Source: Acetobacteraceae bacterium
Lineage (GTDB): Bacteria; Pseudomonadota; Alphaproteobacteria; Acetobacterales; Acetobacteraceae
Length of the DNA stretch: 64,000 nucleotides
Direction of reading: 5' to 3'
Assembly: GCA_030041375.1 (NCBI GenBank)
Contig: JASHOA010000060.1
Location: 124,001 to 188,000 of the forward strand
The notes under the pieces: model-generated
Databases searched by the model: none
What the model was told of the DNA's origin: nothing
What the model saw: the letters and a program-made list of their open reading frames with translations, nothing else
Shown here: positions 52,529-61,807 of the stretch, one piece after another
Layout: every line of letters begins with the position of its first letter
Position numbering within the stretch: position 1 is the stretch's first letter
Translations under genes and position numbers: made by a program

Positions 52529-53550
52529 GAAGGAACCGCCGCCGTCCCGGGCTCCGTGCCTCGGCTGCGCTCGAGCGGCCTTGCCCGGCGCCGGCGCGCC
52601 TGGTCGAGCAGCACCGCCGCGAGCAGGACGAGGCCCTGTGGCAGCTCGATCCAGTAGCTTGGCACATTGATGATCGTGAGGCCCGATTGCAGGCTGTCAT
52701 AGAAGAGGGCGGCAAGCAGGATCCCGGCCACCGAAATTTCGCCGCCGGTCAGCGCCACGCCACCGAGCACCGCGGCGATGAACGATGGCAGCAGCCAGTC
52801 CGCCCCGAAGCCGGCGTTGACGTTGAGCTCGTAGGAGGCGTTCATGATCGTGGCGACGCCGCAGAGCAGGCCGGATAGCGCGTACGCGGCGAGCACGACC
52901 CCTGCAACATGCACCCCCGACGCTCGCGCGGCCCGTTCGTTGGCGCCCACCGCCAGCATCTTCCACCCCAGGCTGTTGCGGAAATAGAGCAGCCAGCAGA
53001 GCACGCCGCAGACAACGGCAACCGCCACGAGCGGGCAGATCGCGGGAGAGAAGAGCGTGCCGTTCCCGAGCGCCTGCAGCTCCGGCGAGGTGATCTGGAA
53101 CTGGCGCCCGCCGGTGGCCAGCACGGCACCACCCCCGTACACCGAGAGGAAGGCGAGCGTGACGATGAAGCTCGATAGCCCGGTCGTCAGCTCGGTGAAG
53201 CCCATCAGCAATGCGGCGAGCACCCCGACCACGCACACCAGCACGACGGCGAGCCACAGCGGTGTGCCGGCAACCACGAGCAGGTAGCCGAGGAGCGAGG
53301 TGCACACCGCGCCGATCCCGCCAACGGCGAGGTTCATCCGCGCAACGACGATCAGCATCGCCTGCGCCATCCCGAGCACGGCGTCCCGGGCGGCCAGTTG
53401 CACGATGCTGTAGAGGTTGAAGCTGCCGAGGAACCCGCTGCCGCCGATGCTGGTAAAGCCGGTCCACGTCAACGCAATCAGCAGCACCAGCCCAAGCGCA
53501 CTCGTCTGGCTTCCGAGTACGTCACGCAGACGCGCGGGCGCAACACCCAT
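52525..53550 (-). CDS. Sugar ABC transporter permease, second subunit, system 1
   Basis: A 341-residue membrane protein. ATG 53550 (MGVAPARLRDVLG) is chosen; the longer in-frame extension would translate the two 50-bp repeats as near-identical peptides (SPRFTPSDDSASGDRG), which is not credible coding. Helix patterns and VGANERAARASGVHVAGVV are of CUT2 permease type; ARMNLAVGGIGAVCTSL replaces the usual DLSVG. It is translationally coupled to the next permease. Confidence 0.9.
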   Translation of the reverse strand: MGVAPARLRDVLGSQTSALGLVLLIALTWTGFTSIGGSGFLGSFNLYSIVQLAARDAVLGMAQAMLIVVARMNLAVGGIGAVCTSLLGYLLVVAGTPLWLAVVLVCVVGVLAALLMGFTELTTGLSSFIVTLAFLSVYGGGAVLATGGRQFQITSPELQALGNGTLFSPAICPLVAVAVVCGVLCWLLYFRNSLGWKMLAVGANERAARASGVHVAGVVLAAYALSGLLCGVATIMNASYELNVNAGFGADWLLPSFIAAVLGGVALTGGEISVAGILLAALFYDSLQSGLTIINVPSYWIELPQGLVLLAAVLLDQARRRRARPLERSRGTEPGTAAVPS

Positions 53551-53587
53551 GAGTCCTCGCACGCCGCGCCCGGCCCCGCCTGCCACG

Positions 53588-53637
53588 AGCCCGCGATCGC
53601 CCGAGGCGGAATCGTCGGAGGGCGTGAATCGCGGGCT
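53588..53637. repeat. 50-bp palindrome, tandem copy A
   Basis: AGCCCGCGATCGCCCGAGGC ... GAATCGCGGGCT; lies between the system-1 binding-protein gene and its permease gene, 13 bp from copy B. Confidence 0.88.
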
Positions 53638-53650
53638 CAAACGATGTTCT

Positions 53651-53700
53651 AGCCCGCGATCGCCCGAGGCGGAATCGTCGGAGGGCGTGAATCGCGGGCT
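53651..53700. repeat. 50-bp palindrome, tandem copy B
   Basis: Identical in sequence to copy A as far as can be read. The pair sits in the 228-bp gap after the binding-protein gene, where hairpins often protect the upstream message and set lower levels of downstream permeases. Confidence 0.88.
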
Positions 53701-53778
53701 CAAACAATGATCAGACAAAGGGGAGCGTGTTCAGTCAACCTGAACACGCTCTCGGCGCGGCGATCTCCGGCTGCCCCG

Positions 53779-54882
53779 CTACGGGCAGGACAGGATCTTG
53801 TCGGTCTCGCCCAGCACCTGGTTCGTGACCGCCGGGATGCTCGCCATGGTCCCGGAATACTGCTTCGCCAGGTCCTGGCTGACGAACAGATATCCCGAAT
53901 TGATGAAGCGGCTCGTGTTGCCCATCTTGGTGAACGGCGCGTTCGGGTTGACCGTGCACCCGTCCGCCAGCATCTTGTAGAGCAGGTGCGCGGCGACGAT
54001 TCCCTGTCCGTAGGGATTCTGCAACATCGTCCCGTAGATGGCGTGGCTCAGGAGCGCACTCATCACCGTCGGGTCGTTATCCTGCCCGATGAAAAGAATG
54101 TGGCGAAACTGCGCGTTCTTGCTCAGGATCGAGGCGGCGGCGACCGAGGGATAATAGTCGGTAGCAAGCATCCCCGTCAGCTCGCTGCCCTTCGAGGCCA
54201 AAAGGCTCTCGACCGCCGGCGGCGCGGCACTCGGGCTATCGATGTTGGATACGATCTGCGCCAGCTCCACCGCTCCGTTGGTCTCGGCAACCCCGGCCTT
54301 CACCCCCTGTTCGCGCAGCACCGTGTTGGCGTCCGTGAGCAGCCCGGTCAGGAAGCCGATCTTCCCCTTGCCGCCCATCGCCCTCGTCAGGACCTCGGTC
54401 TGATACTTCGCCGAAGCCTCGACGTTGGTGCCGAAGCACAGCACGGCGGGCGTCGGGTCGCTGGTGCAGCCGGCCAGGTCGATAATCGGGATTCCCCGGG
54501 CCTTGAGACGGTTATAGAGCGGAACGATCGAGGCTTCGCCGTCCGGGAAAATCGCGAATGCGTTGTAACCCTTGGCGACCAGCGAATCGACCGTGCTCAT
54601 TTCGACGGAGGGCTGGAAGGTCGGCGTCGGCGGCACGACGTAGCTCACCGTGACCCCGAGCGCTTTCGACGCCGCCTTCGCGGCCTCCGCCCATGGCGCG
54701 AAGTAGACGTTCGGGCCACCCGGAACCAGCGCGATCTTGATCTTCGACTTGGGCAAGGTGGTCGCGGCCACGGCCGGCGCCACCATCCCGGCGGCCATGG
54801 CGGCAACGCCGAGGCCGAGAACCGCGGTGGCGAAGAGGCGCGTTGCGAGCCTCCCTCTCCGCGACTGGATGCTGCGTTTCAT
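53779..54882 (-). CDS. Sugar ABC transporter substrate-binding protein, system 1
   Basis: A 367-residue periplasmic protein of the RbsB/type-1 fold. A signal peptide (basic start, hydrophobic core, cleavage near PAVAA at about 40) is clear. The mature part starts KIKIALVPGGPNVYFAPWAEAA, then AKGYNAFAIFPDGEAS, RGIPIIDLAGCTSDP and a C-terminal YGTMLQNPYGQGIVA block. The ligand cannot be deduced. First gene of system 1, about 125 bp after the deacetylase-like gene. Confidence 0.9.
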   Translation of the reverse strand: MKRSIQSRRGRLATRLFATAVLGLGVAAMAAGMVAPAVAATTLPKSKIKIALVPGGPNVYFAPWAEAAKAASKALGVTVSYVVPPTPTFQPSVEMSTVDSLVAKGYNAFAIFPDGEASIVPLYNRLKARGIPIIDLAGCTSDPTPAVLCFGTNVEASAKYQTEVLTRAMGGKGKIGFLTGLLTDANTVLREQGVKAGVAETNGAVELAQIVSNIDSPSAAPPAVESLLASKGSELTGMLATDYYPSVAAASILSKNAQFRHILFIGQDNDPTVMSALLSHAIYGTMLQNPYGQGIVAAHLLYKMLADGCTVNPNAPFTKMGNTSRFINSGYLFVSQDLAKQYSGTMASIPAVTNQVLGETDKILSCP

Positions 54883-55008
54883 ATTGGACGACCTCCCTCA
54901 TTGTACCGTGTCGAACGTGGTGAGGCTATCGGTTCTGGCCGCACGGTCAAGGTGGACCCGCCCCACCCGGCATGGCGGGAAAAAAACGACGAGCGGGATG
55001 ATCGAACA

Positions 55009-55887
55009 TCATCCCGCGCGAGGCGCATGCGCGTCCCACCAGCGCAGGATGTCGAGCCCGTTCCAGTGCAGCACGCCGGCATGGCGGTTGATGTAGTCGT
55101 ATGTCTCTTCCAGGTAGCGGATGCGGTGCGGCTGGCCGGAGATGTAGGGGTGGATCGCGATCGCCATGAATTTCGGCCGCACCGCGCCTTCCTCGTACAG
55201 CCGGTCGAACGCGTCGCGGCAGCGCTGCAGCCAGTAGGATGATTCGTGGTGCTGCACGGCCATCACCGCAATGTCGTTGAGCTCGACCGTGTATGGCAGG
55301 GTGACCAGCGGCCCATGCGTGGTTTTGATTTCGGTCGGCTCGTCGTCATAGACCCAGTCCCCGATATAGCGGACGCCGGAGGCGGCCAGCAGGTCCGGGG
55401 TTTCCTCGGTCTCGGTGAGGCCGGGGCCGAGCCAGCCCACCGGGCGGCGGCCCGCGAATCTCTCAATGGTGGCGAGGCTTTGCTCGATCATCGCGGCCTG
55501 ATCGGTGACCCGGTGGATCGGGATCTGGTCCCAGGCATGCCCCATGAACTCCCACCCGGCGTCGCGCGCCTGGCCGGCGACACGCGGATAGTCCACGCAC
55601 ACGCGCGCGTTGGTCGAGAGGGAGGGGCGAATCCCGAGCTTCTCGAACAGGCGGAAGAAACGCCACACGCCGACGCGCATGCCGTATTCGTGCCAGCTCC
55701 AGTTCGGCACATCAGGCAGCGGGCTCTGCCCGCTCGGCGCCGGCATCACCTGGCGCGCCATCGGGCGGGCGATGTCCCATACTTCCAGGTTCACGATGCT
55801 CCAGACGACGATGCGATTCCCTTCCGGCAGCCGGATCGGCGGGCGATCGACGATCGCCGAATAGGTGGCGCGCTCACTGGGTATCAT
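55009..55887 (-). CDS. Polysaccharide-deacetylase-fold enzyme (PuuE/allantoinase-like)
   Basis: A 292-residue NodB-fold protein. ATG 55887 (MIPSERATYS) is chosen over a longer start. Features include NRIVVWSIVNLEVWDI (first acid), NWSWHEYGMRVGVWRFFRL as in PuuE-type enzymes, and GHAWDQIPIHR at motif 2, where the canonical HSxxH is altered. It lies between two CUT2 transporter operons on the same strand and pairs with a related enzyme at 61808. C-N bond hydrolysis on an imported compound (N-acetyl sugar or ureide) is a reasonable inference. Confidence 0.82.
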   Translation of the reverse strand: MIPSERATYSAIVDRPPIRLPEGNRIVVWSIVNLEVWDIARPMARQVMPAPSGQSPLPDVPNWSWHEYGMRVGVWRFFRLFEKLGIRPSLSTNARVCVDYPRVAGQARDAGWEFMGHAWDQIPIHRVTDQAAMIEQSLATIERFAGRRPVGWLGPGLTETEETPDLLAASGVRYIGDWVYDDEPTEIKTTHGPLVTLPYTVELNDIAVMAVQHHESSYWLQRCRDAFDRLYEEGAVRPKFMAIAIHPYISGQPHRIRYLEETYDYINRHAGVLHWNGLDILRWWDAHAPRAG

Positions 55888-55957
55888 TGCCGGCTCCTGG
55901 CTGTGGGAGGCTCCGGCCGCGCGATGCACGATCGCGCGGCCGGGATGAGAGAGCGAC

Positions 55958-57190
55958 TTACTTCGGAGCCACGGTCGGCTTGATGAACGTCGGATCCAAC
56001 CACCCGGCCGGGGCCTTGCAGTTGACGCAGTTGACCCCCGGCAGGCTGCCCTCGTACCGAAGCGGCTGTAGTTTCTGGATGGTCATGCCAGGCACGGGTG
56101 CACCCGTCTGCACCGATGCGAGGTTCAGCTCCGGCAGGTACGTGCCATCGAGCGAGGTGTCGATGAACGACGCCGGAACCTTGCTGGCCGGGAAGACGTT
56201 GCAGCCATTGACGAACGAGTCGCCGGTGCAGACTTTGATCTTATCGTATGGCACCCATGGCATCGGATAGGAAATATTGTGTCCCGTGGGCTTCAGTTGC
56301 CCGGTCAGCACCTCCATCATCACCTTGAAGGCGTAGGGACCATCCGCCGGGCCCGAGCCGGCGCTCAATCCGATCAATCCCTTCTTCTGCAAAGCTGGAT
56401 CGCCCATCGCCAGCCGGTATCCGTTGTTCGATTGCCCGGACATCACCGCCAGCCGATTGGGCCGGTGCTGCATCAGTGCCTGCAGCACGCCCCAATTGCC
56501 GTCCTTCGACCAGACCGCATCGACATTCGGATCAGCCGCCAGGATCTTCGCCATCGCTTCCTGGGAGATCGCGTCGTTCCAACTCCCATAGAACTGCAGG
56601 ATATGGATCCCGGGATACTCGCCGAAGACGTGCAGCAGTTGGCGACTCATGACCTCGGTCAGGGCGGTCCCGGCGACGCCGTGATTGATCACCACGGTGC
56701 CCTTCCCACCCAGTTGGTTGATGATCCACTGCGCCGAATTGGGGGCATAGCCCTGGCTGAGACTCGCGACATTGTAGGCACAGGGTGCGGTGACGGAGCT
56801 GTCATACGCAAACATCAGCACGTGGCGCTTGCAGCCCTGCTCGATCACACGGTTCAACCCGGTCCCCGACACCGGATAGAACAGGATCGCGTTGGCGCCT
56901 GCCGCGATCATGCTCTGGAGATCGGAAATCTGGTGCTGCACATCGGTGCCGGAAATCACCTCCTTGAAGGTGACCTCCTTGTCATAGGGCGGCGTATGAG
57001 CCAGCGCCGTGATGCCGTTGGCAGCCTCCGCCTGCCAGACGTTGCCGCTGTAGCTCAAGTCCAGGAATACCTTGTAGTGAGCACCCTGCGCATGAGCCGG
57101 CAACACGAACCCGGCCGTTGCCGCCAACCCGCCGGCGGCACACAGCACCGGCCGCAGCCATTTCTTGAACCGTACTGATAGCCCATTCAT
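55958..57190 (-). CDS. Sugar ABC transporter substrate-binding protein, system 2
   Basis: A 410-residue periplasmic protein. ATG 57190 follows a strong AAGGAGG; upstream in-frame extension is rejected. The signal peptide ends near AHAQG (about residue 36). The mature part has KVFLDLSYSGNVWQAEAANGI, AAGANAILFYPVSGTGLNRV and AVWSKDGNWGVLQAL, fitting the type-1 sugar-binding fold, with an extra Cys-containing C-terminal tail (VNCVNCKAPAGW) that is longer than usual. It overlaps a 53-codon ORF upstream by 4 bp. Confidence 0.9.
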   Translation of the reverse strand: MNGLSVRFKKWLRPVLCAAGGLAATAGFVLPAHAQGAHYKVFLDLSYSGNVWQAEAANGITALAHTPPYDKEVTFKEVISGTDVQHQISDLQSMIAAGANAILFYPVSGTGLNRVIEQGCKRHVLMFAYDSSVTAPCAYNVASLSQGYAPNSAQWIINQLGGKGTVVINHGVAGTALTEVMSRQLLHVFGEYPGIHILQFYGSWNDAISQEAMAKILAADPNVDAVWSKDGNWGVLQALMQHRPNRLAVMSGQSNNGYRLAMGDPALQKKGLIGLSAGSGPADGPYAFKVMMEVLTGQLKPTGHNISYPMPWVPYDKIKVCTGDSFVNGCNVFPASKVPASFIDTSLDGTYLPELNLASVQTGAPVPGMTIQKLQPLRYEGSLPGVNCVNCKAPAGWLDPTFIKPTVAPK

Positions 57191-57348
57191 AGCGAAACGT
57201 CCTCCTTTTTGCTCACATTTTTCAGAGCCGAAACGCATCGCCCGTGCTGCATCGGCAGTGCACGAACGACGATAGTGCCGGTGACGATGGTGCGCACGCC
57301 CCTCGTTGTCCGCAACGCGACACCTGGGGTCTTCCGGGTGCGCTTCAT
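57187..57348 (-). CDS. Small basic ORF coupled to the system-2 binding protein
   Basis: A 53-codon frame starting MKRTRKTPGVALRTTRGVRT. It has a strong GGAGGAG site 8 bases upstream and its stop overlaps the binding-protein start as ATGA. Strongly basic, no membrane helix. It may be a real small protein or a leader controlling translation of the abundant binding protein. Not recognised. Confidence 0.45.
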   Translation of the reverse strand: MKRTRKTPGVALRTTRGVRTIVTGTIVVRALPMQHGRCVSALKNVSKKEDVSL

Positions 57349-57380
57349 GGGCCGTCTCCTCCTCCGGGCGCCATCGCTCT

Positions 57381-58379
57381 TCAACCGCGCGCGACGCGCC
57401 AGCGTTCGCTCTGCAGCAGCAGAGCAAAAACGATAATCGCGCCCTCGATGATGTCGCGCACTCCCTGGGAGAGGTTGAGCACCGTGATGATGGTCTCGAG
57501 CGCACTGAGGAACAGGGCGCCGGCGAAGGTGCCGAGATAGATGCCGCGTCCGCCGACCACCCGCGCTCCCCCGATCACCACCGCCGCGATCGTCGGCAGC
57601 AGGAGCGGATCTCCGATATCGATCGTCGCCGCCGAGGAATAGCCGGCGAGCAGGATGCCGGAGATGCCGGCGCACAGCCCGCTCAGCGTGTAGACCAGGA
57701 TGTTGAGCCCGGCGATCGGCAGCCCCAGTACTCGCGCCGCCCCCGGGCTGGACCCGAGGGCGTAGAGCTTGCGCCCGTCGCTGGTGCCGTTCTGGAAGAT
57801 GGTGGCGATGATGACGAAGCCGAGCAGGATCAGCACCGGGATCGGCACGCCGGCGACCCGCGCGTTCATCAGCGCGACCAGGCCTGGTGCCACCGGCCGC
57901 TGCGCGAGGCCCGTGGTGAAGGCCAGACCCACGCCATAGAAGCTGATGCCGGACGCGAGCGTCATGATGAACGGCGGCACCCGCGCCAGCGCCACCCCGA
58001 GCCCGTTCACCAGGCCGATGAAGGCGGCGAAGCCGAGGGTCGCCGGCACGACCCAGAGAATCGCCGCGTTGCTCCCGTTGGTCAGGGTCGAAACCATGAT
58101 CGCGGCGAGGCCGACCACCACCCCGATGGAGAGGTCGATGCCGCCGAGCAGGATCGTCAACCCCTGGCCGAAGGAGGCGACGACCAGGAAGATCGAGGTC
58201 ACCAGTACGGCGTCGAGCTGGGGCACGAAGCTGGAGCCGGGGTTGAGCAGCGTGCTGGCGACGATCAGCAGTACCGCGCAGGCCAGCACCACCGCCGCCG
58301 GCAGGAGCTCGGGGTTGATCCGCGGCGCGCGCGCGCGTCCCGCAGGCTCAGCCATGGTGGGGACGCCCGGCGGTGCCAT
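57381..58379 (-). CDS. Sugar ABC transporter permease, system 2
   Basis: A 332-residue CUT2 permease. GGIDLSIGVVVGLAAIM is the conserved DLSxG helix, and ALGSSPGAARVLGLPIAGLNILVYTLSG is the signature loop. The start codon directly abuts the stop of the other permease. About ten hydrophobic helices. Forms the channel with the next gene's product. Confidence 0.93.
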   Translation of the reverse strand: MAPPGVPTMAEPAGRARAPRINPELLPAAVVLACAVLLIVASTLLNPGSSFVPQLDAVLVTSIFLVVASFGQGLTILLGGIDLSIGVVVGLAAIMVSTLTNGSNAAILWVVPATLGFAAFIGLVNGLGVALARVPPFIMTLASGISFYGVGLAFTTGLAQRPVAPGLVALMNARVAGVPIPVLILLGFVIIATIFQNGTSDGRKLYALGSSPGAARVLGLPIAGLNILVYTLSGLCAGISGILLAGYSSAATIDIGDPLLLPTIAAVVIGGARVVGGRGIYLGTFAGALFLSALETIITVLNLSQGVRDIIEGAIIVFALLLQSERWRVARG

Positions 58380-59357
58380 TCACGCCACCCGCTGCCGCCG
58401 CACGCGGGCGAGCAGCTCCGAGGCGTTGCCGATGAAGATCGCCACCAGCATGATGATGCCGCTGAAGATGCTGGTGTAGAACGAGGCCGCGCCCAGCGCG
58501 AACAGCATCTTCTGCATCACCGACAGGATGCCGGCGCCGAACAAGGTGCCGAACACGCCGCCGCGCCCGCCAATCAGCGACGTGCCGCCAATCGCCACCG
58601 AGGCGTACATGTAAAGCAGCAAGGTGTCAGAAGCGCGCGGGTCGCCGCTGCCGGTCTGGCAGCTCAGCATGAAGCCGGCGAAGGCGTAGGCGACGCCTGC
58701 GAGTACGAAGGCCAAAAGCTTGGTGCGCTCGGCGCTGAGGCCCGACAGCCGGGCCGCCATGGCATCGGTGCCGACGGCGTAGAGCGCGATGCCGAGCCGG
58801 GTGCGTGCCAGCACCAGCCACACCAGCAGCACGCCGGCGATGATCACCAGCGCAACCGGCACCACCTCCAGCACCTCCCCGGTCAGCGCATCGACGATGG
58901 CCTGGTTCACCGCGCCGCCGGGGGCGGGGAGCAGCAGCAGCGCCGCCCCCTCGCAGGCGATCATCGTGCCGATGGTCACCGCCAGCGACTGCAAGCGCAG
59001 GGTAGCCACCAGCCATCCGTTGAGCAGGCCGACGGCGGCGCCGATCACCAACACCAGGATCAGCGCGCCGAACCAGCCGAGCGTGCCGACGCTGGTCGTC
59101 GCCATCACCACATTGGCGATGGCGATCACTCCGATCGGCGAGAGGTCGAACTCCCCGGCCAGCACCACCAGCGTCAGCCCGGCCGAGGCGATAGCCAGCA
59201 CCACCGTGTTGTTGAACAGGTTGGTCAGGCCGAACACCGAGGTGGCGTCGGCTTCGCTCGCCGCGTAGATCGCGTAAAGAGCCAGGAAGATCACCACCGC
59301 GACGACCGCCCCGCCGGTTGGGTGAAGCCGGCCGAGGCGTCTCAGCGCGGCGCTCAT
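58380..59357 (-). CDS. Sugar ABC transporter permease, second subunit, system 2
   Basis: A 325-residue CUT2 permease. AGEFDLSPIGVIAIANVV corresponds to the DLSxG helix, AVGTDAMAARLSGLSAERTKLLAF to the signature loop, and GTSLIGGRGGVFGTLFGAGIL to the late conserved helix. It overlaps the ATPase stop by 4 bp and abuts the next permease. Confidence 0.93.
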   Translation of the reverse strand: MSAALRRLGRLHPTGGAVVAVVIFLALYAIYAASEADATSVFGLTNLFNNTVVLAIASAGLTLVVLAGEFDLSPIGVIAIANVVMATTSVGTLGWFGALILVLVIGAAVGLLNGWLVATLRLQSLAVTIGTMIACEGAALLLLPAPGGAVNQAIVDALTGEVLEVVPVALVIIAGVLLVWLVLARTRLGIALYAVGTDAMAARLSGLSAERTKLLAFVLAGVAYAFAGFMLSCQTGSGDPRASDTLLLYMYASVAIGGTSLIGGRGGVFGTLFGAGILSVMQKMLFALGAASFYTSIFSGIIMLVAIFIGNASELLARVRRQRVA

Positions 59358-60889
59358 CGCCCGCTCACCGCCGCCCGCTCCAGCCCGTGCCCGGCGGCCA
59401 CTGAAAGCACCAGCTCCTGCGACAGCGCCGGACCTTGCAGTTCACCGACGATGCGATTGCCGTAGAGCACGAGGCAGCGGTCGCACAAATGCACCAGTTC
59501 GTCCAATTCGGTCGAATAGAACAGGATCGCGCCGCCGCCGCCCACGAAGGCGCGCATCATGCGGTAGATGCTCTGCTTGGCGCCGACATCGACGCCGCGC
59601 GTCGGATCGAACAACAGGAGGCAACGCGCCCGTGCCATCAGGGCACGCCCCAGCACCGCCTTCTGCTGATTGCCGCCGGAGAGAGCGGCGATGGAGAGCG
59701 GCAGAAAATGCTCGGGCAGATCCACATCCCCGATTACTTGCCCGACCAGGGCCCGTTCGCGCCGCCGGCTCAGGAAATGCAGCTTGCTGGCATGATCGAT
59801 CGCCGGCAGGGAGACGTTCGCGATGGTGGTGAGGTCCTTGAAGATGCCCTCGGTCTTGCGTTCTTCCGGGACCAGCACGACGCCCGCCGCCCGCGCCGCG
59901 CGCGGCGAGCGCTGAGGGCGCACCATCCGCCCGTCGCTGGCGACCTCGATCCGGCCGCTCCGCAGCGGATAGAGGCCCACCAGCGATCTGAACAGGCGCG
60001 CCTGGCCCTGCCCTTCCAGGCCGGCAACGCCGAGGATTTCGCCCGCCATCAAGGTGAAACTGATGTCCTCGAGGCCATCACTGGAGAGGTGACTGGCGCG
60101 GAGCGCCGGTTGCGCATCCGCGCGTAGCGCGGAAGGCGCGGCGACGAAGCGCTCGACCACGGAGCGCCCGGCCATGCTCCTGAAGATCTCGTCGTCGCTC
60201 ATCTCTGCGACCGGGCGGTCGAGAACCTTCTGCCCGTTGCGCAAGATGACCGAGCGGCGGCAGAGGCGACGAATCTCGTCGAGCTTGTGACTGATGTAGA
60301 GAATCGCGGTGCCTTCGGCCAACCTGTTGCCGACCAGGTCGAACAGCCAGTCGCGATCGGAGAGAGCGGCGGTCGGCTCGTCGAGCAGGAGCAGGCGCGG
60401 GCGGCGGAACATCGCCCGCACGATTTCGAGCCGCTGGCGCTGCCCGAGTGCGAGGTCACCCACCAATGCGGCCGGGTCGATTTCGCTCACGCCGTGCGCC
60501 GCAAGGATGCGCGCCGCCTGCCGTTCCAACTGGCGCATGGCGACCAGCCCGGCGCGGTTCACCGCCGGGTCGGGCAGGAACAGATTGACCGCAACCGAGA
60601 GTGTGGAAACCAGGCTCAGTTCCTGAAAGGCGGTGGCGACACCCTGCCGGCGCGCATCGTTCCTGTCCCGCGGACGGTATTCGCTCCCGGCGAGAAAAAG
60701 CGCTCCGGTGTCCGGCACTTCAACCCCGCTCAGCGTCTTGACCAAGGTTGATTTGCCGGCGCCGTTTTCGCCGAGGAGTCCGCAGACCTCGCCGGCGTTG
60801 AGCACGAACGAGACGTCGCGAAGCGCGACCGTGGCGCCGTAGTGCTTGCTGATGCCGCGGACTTCCAGGACGGGCGGCGTGCTGTTCAT
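59354..60889 (-). CDS. Sugar ABC transporter ATP-binding protein, system 2
   Basis: A 511-residue RbsA-type double ATPase. ATG 60889 (MNSTPPVLEVRGISKHYG) is preferred to a longer start inside the GntR gene. First half: GENGAGKS, LALGQRQRLEIVRAM, LLLLDEPTAAL. Second half: degenerate P-loop GLEGQGQAR as usual for the class, LSGGNQQKAVLGRAL and LLLFDPTRGVDVG. Unlike system 1 the ATPase gene comes first in the operon, right after the GntR regulator. Confidence 0.93.
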   Translation of the reverse strand: MNSTPPVLEVRGISKHYGATVALRDVSFVLNAGEVCGLLGENGAGKSTLVKTLSGVEVPDTGALFLAGSEYRPRDRNDARRQGVATAFQELSLVSTLSVAVNLFLPDPAVNRAGLVAMRQLERQAARILAAHGVSEIDPAALVGDLALGQRQRLEIVRAMFRRPRLLLLDEPTAALSDRDWLFDLVGNRLAEGTAILYISHKLDEIRRLCRRSVILRNGQKVLDRPVAEMSDDEIFRSMAGRSVVERFVAAPSALRADAQPALRASHLSSDGLEDISFTLMAGEILGVAGLEGQGQARLFRSLVGLYPLRSGRIEVASDGRMVRPQRSPRAARAAGVVLVPEERKTEGIFKDLTTIANVSLPAIDHASKLHFLSRRRERALVGQVIGDVDLPEHFLPLSIAALSGGNQQKAVLGRALMARARCLLLFDPTRGVDVGAKQSIYRMMRAFVGGGGAILFYSTELDELVHLCDRCLVLYGNRIVGELQGPALSQELVLSVAAGHGLERAAVSGR

Positions 60890-60912
60890 CGCGCTGGCTT
60901 CTGTCCCGAGTG

Positions 60913-61680
60913 TCAGGCCTGGAGCTGAATGCCGATCCGGTCGGCCGCCCGGATGATGTGGAGCTGCATCATGTAGGCCGCCCCGTCGGGGTCCCGCTGC
61001 TCCAGCGCGTGCAATACGTTCTCGTGCTCCTTGACCGGTTCCCAAAGCCGGTTGTGGCGCGCCAGCGGCAGTTGCTGGCTGGCCAGTATCGCCTCGCCGT
61101 TCATGTCATGAATCTCCTTGAACAGGCGATTGCCACTCAGCGTGACGATGATGTCATGGAACTCAAAGTCCTTCCGCGATGCCGTGAAAAGATCGGCGTC
61201 GCGAATCGCAGCCTTCATCGCGGACAGAGAGGTGGTCAGCTCGGCCAGCGTTTCCGGCGTCACCCGGCCCGCGGCCAGCCACGCCGCCCGCGTCTCGAGC
61301 AGAAGCCGCACCTCGAACACGTCCTTCTCGCTGTAGCGACTGGCATAGCGCCAGCGCCGCGCGATGTTGTCGCGAACGCCGCTGGCATCGAGAACACGCG
61401 TCCGCTGCCCGGGGTCCCCGGAGACCAGCCCCAGCGTCTCCATCACCGAAAGCGCCTCGCGGAGCGAACTGCGGCTCACGCCAAGCTCGAGCGCGAGCGT
61501 CCGTTGGGCCGGCAACGCGGCACCCGGCCTGAGATCGCGGCGGCTGATCATATCCTGAAGCCGCCGGACGACCTGGTGCGCCACCGGCTCCCGCTGATCG
61601 ACCGGCAGCACCCGCTTGCGCTCGCTCGGTTGCGGGCGGCTCGGCTTGACGCTCTTTCGTCGCGGTGATACCCGGTTCAT
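60913..61680 (-). CDS. GntR-family (FadR subgroup) regulator of the sugar cluster
   Basis: A 255-residue regulator. ATG 61680 ([12 protein letters not shown]) is chosen over a longer frame. The winged helix is [27 protein letters not shown], then [27 protein letters not shown]. The all-helical FCD ligand domain has [28 protein letters not shown] and a late HxxI ([12 protein letters not shown]), the usual metal-binding His set. It precedes the system-2 transporter genes and faces a deacetylase gene; the gap holds two operator-like sites, so it probably represses both sides until its ligand appears. Confidence 0.92.
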   Translation of the reverse strand: MNRVSPRRKSVKPSRPQPSERKRVLPVDQREPVAHQVVRRLQDMISRRDLRPGAALPAQRTLALELGVSRSSLREALSVMETLGLVSGDPGQRTRVLDASGVRDNIARRWRYASRYSEKDVFEVRLLLETRAAWLAAGRVTPETLAELTTSLSAMKAAIRDADLFTASRKDFEFHDIIVTLSGNRLFKEIHDMNGEAILASQQLPLARHNRLWEPVKEHENVLHALEQRDPDGAAYMMQLHIIRAADRIGIQLQA

Positions 61681-61684
61681 GGTC

Positions 61685-61709
61685 TGGTCCGACCATATTG
61701 GACGGACCA
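61685..61709. promoter_or_regulatory. Two GntR/FadR-type operator-like sites
   Basis: TGGTCCGACCA (61685-61695) is a perfect TnGTnnnACnA FadR-type dyad. TGGACGGACCA (61699-61709) is a second, imperfect copy 14 bp on. They lie 5-29 bp upstream of the GntR start and about 100 bp upstream of the divergent deacetylase gene. Confidence 0.65.
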
Positions 61710-61807
61710 TCGCCGGCCCGCAAGATGGCCGGAAAGTTTCAATGCGGGTCGGCCTGATGCGTGGCCGCGGCGATGAGGCGGATGCTTCCGTGGAAGAAGG
61801 ATTCGGG

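Noticed and set aside
53551-53718. Longer N-terminus for the system-1 permease
   Set aside because: It would translate two 50-bp repeats into near-identical peptides; the ATG at 53550 begins a normal permease N-terminus.
57306-59465. A 719-codon plus-strand frame opposite the system-2 permeases
   Set aside because: His/Gln/Arg-rich filler opposite two clear permeases.
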